A stretch of 64,000 nt of DNA. Source: Ananas comosus (Eukaryota > Streptophyta > Magnoliopsida > Poales > Bromeliaceae). The stretch spans positions 8,388,951-8,452,950 of the forward strand of contig NC_033641.1 in NCBI RefSeq assembly GCF_001540865.1. The letters are read 5' to 3'. Position 1 is the stretch's first letter. The number at the start of each line of letters is the position of its first letter. Positions 58,738-64,000 of the stretch are shown one piece after another. The translations under genes and the position numbers were made by a program. The notes below the pieces were generated by a model. That model saw only the letters and a program-made list of their open reading frames with translations. It was not told the origin of the DNA and did not search any database.

Positions 58738-59337
58738 TTAGTTATTACCGGCGGCGGTGGCGGTGCCGAGGGCGGCGAAACCGCCGCCGCGCATCATCTG
58801 CTTGAACTCGGCGAAGTCGACGCGGCCGTCGCCGTCCTTGTCGACCTGGTGGATCATCCGGCGGCAGTCCTCGACGGTGCGGCCCTGCTTCAGCCCCAGC
58901 GACGCCAGCACCGACCGCAGCTCGTCCACCGTGATGAACCCGTCCCCGTTCTGGTCGAACACCTTGAACGCCTCCCGCATGTCCTCCTCCTCCTCCTCCC
59001 CCTTCTCCTTGCCGTCGTCGTCGTCGCCATCGCCATCGTTGTTGGCGTTCTTAGTGTTGTTGGATTCGTTGTCGGCCATGATGGAGTCGTAGAGGGCGCC
59101 GAACTCGGCCATGTCGACGCAGCCGTCGCCGTTGGCGTCGATCTTGGCGATCATGGCGGCGAGGTCGTCGTCGGGGATGAAGATGCCGAGGTTGCGCAGC
59201 GAGTCGCCCAGCTCCTTGCGCGTGATGCGCCCGTCCCCGTTCCGGTCGAACATCCGGAACACCCGCCGCAGCTCCGACGGATCCCTCGTCGACGACGCCG
59301 ACGACGACGACGAAGACGAAGACGACGACGCCATCAT
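58738..59337 (-). CDS. Calmodulin-like protein, four EF hands (CML7/CML3 type)
   Basis: Intronless, 199 aa, very GC-rich in third positions. Four complete EF-hand loops: 31-42 ([12 protein letters not shown]), 67-78 ([12 protein letters not shown]), 128-139 ([12 protein letters not shown]) and 166-177 ([12 protein letters not shown]). All have Asp at position 1, Gly at 6 and Glu at 12, so all four should bind calcium. The block [19 protein letters not shown] and the end [13 protein letters not shown] match the plant CML7/CML3/CML5 group as I recall it. Unusual parts are a run of ten serines after MMA and an acidic Asn/Asp/Glu linker (about 89-119) between the lobes, which makes the protein longer than calmodulin (149 aa). 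The expected role is calcium sensing that relays to target proteins. Two adjacent ATGs open the frame; the first is used. Confidence 0.93.
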   Translation of the reverse strand: MMASSSSSSSSSSASSTRDPSELRRVFRMFDRNGDGRITRKELGDSLRNLGIFIPDDDLAAMIAKIDANGDGCVDMAEFGALYDSIMADNESNNTKNANNDGDGDDDDGKEKGEEEEEDMREAFKVFDQNGDGFITVDELRSVLASLGLKQGRTVEDCRRMIHQVDKDGDGRVDFAEFKQMMRGGGFAALGTATAAGNN

Positions 59338-59635
59338 CCGTCGACGTCGTCGTTAGCGGCCGGTACCGGCGACGCCGATTATGTCAAAAAAATCAATCCA
59401 AGAATTCGAAGGAAGGGGGTGGTGGTGGTGGTGGTGGTGATGAAGGAGAAAAGGGAAATTCCGGGTCGGGGTGAGGGAAAAGAAGAGAGCGGTGGGGAGA
59501 AATATACGGCGAGAGTGGTGGAGGAGGGAGTGGGAATTTTAAATTTTAAATTTTAATTAAAGAATAGAGGCGGATTCTACGCGTGAGGAGAAGGGAGAAA
59601 GAAGGAAAGGGCCGAGGATGGGGTGTTTTTAGTTA

Positions 59636-59656
59636 ATTATATATATATATATAGCT
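59636..59656 (-). promoter_or_regulatory. TA-rich TATA region of the CML gene
   Basis: A (TA)n tract about 300 bp upstream of the CML ATG, on the correct side for a minus-strand promoter. A GA/GGT-rich leader (about 59400-59600) lies between. Assigned by position and composition. Confidence 0.4.
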
Positions 59657-59814
59657 CCCCGCGTCCCCCAGTCCCCACGCGGTTAAGCCGTCGAGGGACT
59701 GAAAAGTAATTAGGAAAAACTTCGTGTGCTTTCTGTGAATTATCGCATATTTAATTCTTTGTTATTTTAGGAGCAACGCTATTCAGTTATCCCAAAGAAC
59801 GTGTACACCATACT

Positions 59815-59955
59815 GACCATCCTTGGTATAAGCGGCAAAGAATTTGGTATTTGGTATTCGAGATTTCAAGTTTGAATTCTAGTTGAATTACATTTTTAGT
59901 TAAATTTACTTCTGAAAAAAATAAACGAATCGGATAGCAAAATTTTTTTTAAGAA
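59815..59955 (+). mobile_element. Diverged SINE fragment, plus strand
   Basis: GGTATTTGGTATTCGAGATTTCAAGTTTGAATTCTAGTTGAATTACA and the following 'taaatttacttctgaaaaaaataaacgaat' match in order the minus-strand reading of 2377-2540. It ends in an A/T-rich tail. Confidence 0.5.
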
Positions 59956-59963
59956 AACAATAA

Positions 59964-60042
59964 GGATTGACCGCCGGAAGGTCCAACTTATTGATTTCTA
60001 TGAGGATTGACCATTGGAGGGTCCAACTTATTGATTTTTATG
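59964..60042 (+). repeat. Two-copy 40-bp tandem repeat
   Basis: AGGATTGACC(G/A)(C/T)(C/T)GGA(A/G)GG and TCCAACTTATTGATTT occur twice in direct order, differing at few positions. Confidence 0.7.
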
Positions 60043-60782
60043 AAATATATCAAACGCACTTGCACAACACGACACATGACAGATCTAACGAAAGAAGTAA
60101 TGTCGATAACTGCAAAAAATAAAAAAGAAAATGATAAAATATTTAAATTATACTTTTAAAACCGCATAATGCTAAAGTAAAATAAAAATTAGTAAACCAC
60201 AAAGATGTATCCGAAGGTTTTTTGAAAAGTTATAAAAAAAAAGGTGCATCACACATGCATAGGTAGTCTCTGTACTATTTTGGTATCACCACTTATAGAG
60301 TTCGGCTATTATACTCTTATGAGTATATATGTTTTTGTATTCTTATTAATATAGATATTTTTTTAAAATGCGGAGGTTTGTTTTGTTATATCCTTCTTAT
60401 CCTATATTTCACAGACAAATTTTTTTTAATCAATTCTTAAAAAAAAATTATAATTTACTAAATCATTTTGTCAAAATTTTAATTGATAAACTAATCTTAT
60501 CTTATCCAACTCAATGTCACAGTGAAAAGAGAATTGAAAAATGATAAATCATTCACTGTTTTTAATAAAAACTTAAAATATTACTGATTAAAAACTTAAA
60601 ATATTACTGTCATTTCTAGGATTTATATGTGGGTTGTAATAATTTTTATGAAATTATTAGGATTGTATGTGAATTATAGAAATTTTTATTTAGTTGTTAT
60701 TATCATATTATTAAGTTTAGTTAGTATGTTTTATACGATTCTTTTAATTATACACTTATTAAAGTAATTAGTATATATTTTG
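60043..60782. other. AT-rich intergenic DNA with MITE fragments
   Basis: Contains a decayed 'GTGGTTTCGCAC'-family fragment (about 60115-60230) and a lone left end of the AGAGTTCGGCTATTATACTC family (60297-60335). A direct repeat 'aaaacttaaaatattact' occurs at about 60568-60610. No gene. Confidence 0.45.
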
Positions 60783-61036
60783 GGCTGGGGCTACTATACT
60801 CATATGAGTATAGAGCCCTTTATACTCATAAGTTTTCAGCCATTGGGATGAAAAAATATGCGGTTCGAATGAGAATGGTTATGGTTAGGTTAATAGTGGA
60901 TTCCTTAGGATTGAGTGGGTGGTTAGTTGAATAGTATAATTTAACGGGTGAAAATAATTAAAAGGTAAATCTAACGGCAAAATATTTATGAGTACATGAG
61001 GCTCTATACTCATAAGAGTATAGTAGCCGGACTCTA
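60783..61036. repeat. Foldback MITE, AGAGTCCGGCTACTATACTC family
   Basis: The left end GGCTACTATACTCATATGAG and right end CTCATAAGAGTATAGTAGCC are inverted repeats of about 30 bp, extending to 'tatagagcc' and 'ggctctata'. About 255 bp, non-coding. Related to 54319-55110. Confidence 0.7.
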
Positions 61037-61096
61037 GATTTTGAAGCCAAAACATTAACGACCGACTAAAATCAAACAAACTGGGCGGTTGGATAC

Positions 61097-61450
61097 TAAA
61101 ATCGAAATATTTGAAAGGTTGGATAGCTGTTTCAAAATGATCCATAAAATCACGTAAATTTTAAAAAGTTAACAAAGTTACAGAACCAAGCTATGAGATC
61201 GGAATAGTACAAGAACTCCCCAGACATTTTTAGAAAGCCCTTGAGAATATGAAAGGAGAGAAATCACTCTAGTAGTAAAATCGAAATATTTGAGAGATTG
61301 AATAGCTGATTCGGAATGATCCATGAAATCAGATGAATTCTAAAGTTGGCAAAAGTTGCAGAACCAAGTTGTGATATTGGGATAGTACAGGGACTCCCTA
61401 GACCATTTTAGAAAGCGCGTTGAGAATATGAAAGGAACTAAATCTTAGGG
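61097..61450 (+). repeat. Tandem duplication, about 179-bp unit
   Basis: Copy one starts TAAAATCGAAATATTTGAAAG at 61097, copy two TAAAATCGAAATATTTGAGAG at 61276. Both run through 'gcagaaccaag' to 'gagaatatgaaagga', roughly 85-90 percent alike. Confidence 0.7.
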
Positions 61451-61586
61451 ACCGTTGGAAGCGGATCGGTGGAAAGAGTAGGTGGAAGTTGAAGGGGGCG
61501 GCAGCGGAGAGCCGTTGGATCTGAAGTGGTCGGTGGGATGGGAATACACGTGGCGAAAGATGAGGGGCGACAGGGAGATGGGGCAC

Positions 61587-61707
61587 CTTTTTTTTAAAAA
61601 AAATGGCCGTTGAAATGTGGTACCACGTTCCTGTGGAGCATTTTCCTTTTTTTTTTTAAAAAAAAGGCCGTTAAAATGTGGTACCACGTTCCTATGGAGC
61701 ATTTTCC
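61587..61707 (+). repeat. Two-copy repeat of about 70 bp
   Basis: The unit T-run, A-run, GGCCGTT(G/A)AAATGTGGTACC, ACGTTCCT(G/A)TGGAGCATTTTCC occurs twice in tandem with two or three differences. Confidence 0.8.
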
Positions 61708-61884
61708 GATTTACGTGGGCTTTTTTTTTTTGTATTTAATTTCCTCAAAATTTGATTTTTTATAAATCACGTAATATTAAAATAAAAAAGTACGAAACCA
61801 CATGAAAGGTTTTTAAAGTTTTCCCTATAAAAAAAAGACGCACAGAACTTTTTCAAAAGAGTCAGCAGAATGTATATATATATA

Positions 61885-61980
61885 TTTTTTGAGAAAGAGA
61901 TAGCATACTATCCGCTTCATTCATAAGATAGATGAATTAGGTTACATGAGTGAGGTAGCGGACGGCCTTTGGCAACGCGT
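61885..61980 (-). mobile_element. Diverged SINE fragment, minus strand
   Basis: GAGAAAGAGATAGCATACTATCCGCTTCATTC parallels the 3' part of the SINE at 2377-2540 (AGAGATAGGTAGCACGCTACCCGCTTCGTT). It borders the copia remnant. Confidence 0.4.
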
Positions 61981-62034
61981 AAAAAAAAAATAAATAAAAA
62001 ATTAAAAAAAATTTTAAAAAAATCATTAGACTTT

Positions 62035-63085
62035 TAGTGTTATTTTACAAAGAAAATTATCCCCACAGGTTCTTTAACTGCTTGATCTTGGAGATTGCTA
62101 GTAGGGGGTTTGGTTGGATCCTTTTAAAGATCACACAGAAAATGTACATCCTGTTTTACAAAGAAAATTATCCTCACAGGTTCTTCATGAAAGATTTAGG
62201 GGAAGCATTCTATTTTTGGAGATAAAGGTCTATAGAGATAGATCTAAAAGGATGCTAGGCCTCTCACAGAAAATGTATATAGAAGAGGTGCTGAAGAGGT
62301 TCGGCATGGAAAACTCCAAAAGGGGACTTTTACCTCTTAGACATGAAATTTATCTCTCTAAGAAAATGTGCCCTAATACATTTGAAGAGATTCAACGTAT
62401 GAGTAAGATCCCTTATGCATCAGCTATAGGGAGTCTTATGTACGCCATGCTATGTACACGACTTGATATCACGCTTGCTGTGTGTGTCACAAGTAGATAT
62501 CAATCTAATCCAGACGAGAAGCACTGGACTGCTGTGAAGAATATACTCAAGTACTTGAGAAGGACTAAGGATATGTTCTTGGTTTTTGGAGGATGAGAGT
62601 TGAAAGTACAAGGATATACTGATTCAGACATTATGTCTGATGTTGACGATAGAAAGTCTACGTCAGGATGTGTGTTCTTATACAATGGTGGCTCTGTGTA
62701 TTGGAAAAGTTCCAAACAACTAATTATTGCTGACTCTACTATGGAAGTAGAGTATATCGCCGCATCTGAAGCTGCAAAGGAAGCCTTCTGGTTCAAGAAA
62801 TTTGTCGCAGAACTAGGTGTGATGCTATCGGATGCCATACCACTATATTGCGACAACAATGGTGCCATAACTCTAGCTAAGGAGCCCAGATCTCATCAGA
62901 GGTCAAAGCATATAGAGTGGCGGTTTCATATTATACGCGACTATCTCGACAAAAATACATCGAGATGTAGAGAGTAGACTCCACGGATAACGTGGCAGAC
63001 CCATTGACTAAACCACTTAGCCAGCAGAAGACTGAAGTCCACCTTGAGAAGATGGGGCTTAGGTATATGGCTGATTGGCTTTAGT
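62035..63085 (+). pseudogene. Ty1/copia polyprotein remnant (reverse transcriptase tail and RNase H)
   Basis: Frames 62114-62596 and 62600-62977 (separate frames) carry the C-terminal reverse-transcriptase block (RSKRMLGLSQKMYIEEVLKRFGM, IPYASAIGSLMYAMLCTR, KYLRRTKDM). RNase H follows, with GYTDSD, ADSTMEVEYIAASEAAKEAFW and YCDNNGAI, then NVADPLTKPLSQQKTEVH near 62990-63030. It is broken: a stop at 62594-62596, a frameshift before DLGEAFYFW near 62190, and a stop at 62976. The region upstream of the reverse-transcriptase tail is missing. A direct repeat of 'tttacaaagaaaattatcc' (62043 and 62154) marks a local rearrangement at the 5' edge. Non-functional. Confidence 0.9.
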
Positions 63086-63098
63086 GCAAGTGGGAGAT
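63086..63098 (+). other. Polypurine tract of the copia element
   Basis: GCAAGTGGGAGAT directly precedes TGTTAG, the LTR start. AAGTGGGAGA-type tracts are usual plus-strand primers in plant copia elements. Confidence 0.75.
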
Positions 63099-64000
63099 TG
63101 TTAGATGTATGCCCTAGAAGCCAACGAGGCCGACACATATATTCTTTTTAGGACATAAATTTGTATTTGACTTTTAAATATTATGAATAAATTTGGGTTA
63201 TTATTTTCATTCATATTGTGTATGTGTCCATGAATCGTCCAAGAAATTAATAAGATGATGACATATATTCTCAAGTATTGAGAATTTGAGACATGTGCCG
63301 TTGGTGATTAATTTCTAAATGCTCCCGATCAATGGATCATCACGGGGACGGTGATTGATCCGGTGAGATTGGTGCATAGGTCGCTTCCCTTTCTGGGTAG
63401 ACGAGTCTCGAGCCGACAGTGTGGGAACACTGAAGCGAATATGCAGGTGGTTGTTGGAGAACAAGGGTACCGAGCGTGACCAACGCGAGAAGTCACTTGG
63501 ATGTCTACTCACTCGTCAGTGACTTACTCAATTGTTGCAGTAGTGTGACTGGTCCTTTGACCTGCGGTGCCTTGGCTGTTCACAATGAGGTTACTGTAGT
63601 TTGACTGTACATACACTTGGTCCCTAGCCATTCGGGTCCTTGCGGTGCATGTTGGCTGCAGTAGGTTCATAGTAGGAATAGGGTGCGCACTTAGATGAAA
63701 TCTATCTCCCTTGGTAGATAGGGGTGTTAGTCCTATGTGATTTATGAGACCGAGTTTAGAAGACCTTGGCCAGGGCAGAGTTAATAGCGGAAAAGGGTTT
63801 CCGATATTAGAAACTCGAGTCGAATAAATTTAATATATGACAGACGATGGGGTTTGACGAGTTATTCCATAACTTCCGTCTAGTCGGGACTCATGATAGA
63901 AGAATTGTATCACATGGTAACTGCACCAAGAGGTTCAGTATTCCATTCTACTGGAATGCCACTACATGCTGCTAGGCGTCACTGGTGGATTGTGAGACTC
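63099..64000 (+). mobile_element. 3' LTR of the copia element, running off the window
   Basis: It begins TGTTAGATGTATGCCCTAG immediately after the polypurine tract and continues for at least 900 bp without reaching a clear CA end. No 5' LTR is in the window, so the insertion is incomplete or truncated at its 5' side. Short frames inside are not genes. Confidence 0.7.

Noticed and set aside
58849..59556. A 235-codon plus-strand frame opposite the CML gene
   Set aside because: It is a shadow of the GC-rich EF-hand gene: the translation is low-complexity Val/Arg/His-rich and has no domain, while the minus strand encodes four perfect EF hands.

Overview
The window is nuclear DNA of a flowering plant, probably a monocot. 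The coding genes are intron-split with clean GT-AG junctions, the proteins are plant-type, one EF-hand gene is intronless and very GC-rich (a monocot trait), and the space between genes is AT-rich and full of small transposons. Species cannot be fixed from sequence alone; the repeat style reminds me of a bromeliad such as pineapple, which is only a guess. Isolated single N bases (5750, 14153, 16625, 19426, 19843, 22045, 22458, 24417, 54576) look like collapsed contig joins. At four places the sequence on the two sides of an N is duplicated, as expected when two haplotypes are laid end to end.

Layout. 1-6.5 kb: no gene; MITEs, a SINE and a foldback Mutator-like element. 6.7-11.2 kb (+): a seven-coding-exon METTL18/Hpm1-type protein-histidine methyltransferase with telo-box and TATA. 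11.4-20.3 kb: repeats, including nested MITEs, Pack-MULE-like foldback elements, a split hAT element in a haplotype-duplicated block, and two exon-like coiled-coil fragments. 20.5-22.8 kb: TE-rich, duplicated promoter region of the next gene. 23.0-49.2 kb (+): a complete 29-exon GCN2 eIF2-alpha kinase (1263 aa by my splicing), with an upstream ORF overlapping its start, one GC-AG intron and several introns enlarged by transposons. 49.2-55.9 kb: 3' UTR, SINE and MITE debris. 56.0-57.4 kb (+): a four-exon type-C response regulator. 58.7-59.3 kb (-): an intronless four-EF-hand calmodulin-like gene, convergent with the response regulator. 59.7-62.0 kb: MITEs, a SINE and small tandem duplications. 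62.0-64.0 kb: a decayed Ty1/copia element (reverse transcriptase tail, RNase H, polypurine tract, 3' LTR running off the window).

The genes do not form an operon-like unit. METTL18-type enzymes modify ribosomal protein uL3 and GCN2 controls translation initiation, so both act on translation, but adjacency in a plant genome is weak evidence of linkage. The response regulator and the calmodulin-like protein belong to phosphorelay and calcium signalling. I found no clearly new biochemical system. The most unusual observations are the Pack-MULE-like foldback family with gene-like GC-rich cores, the overlapping uORF on GCN2, the internally duplicated Mutator-like element in GCN2 intron 24, and a hAT element whose two halves are separated by its own empty-site allele.
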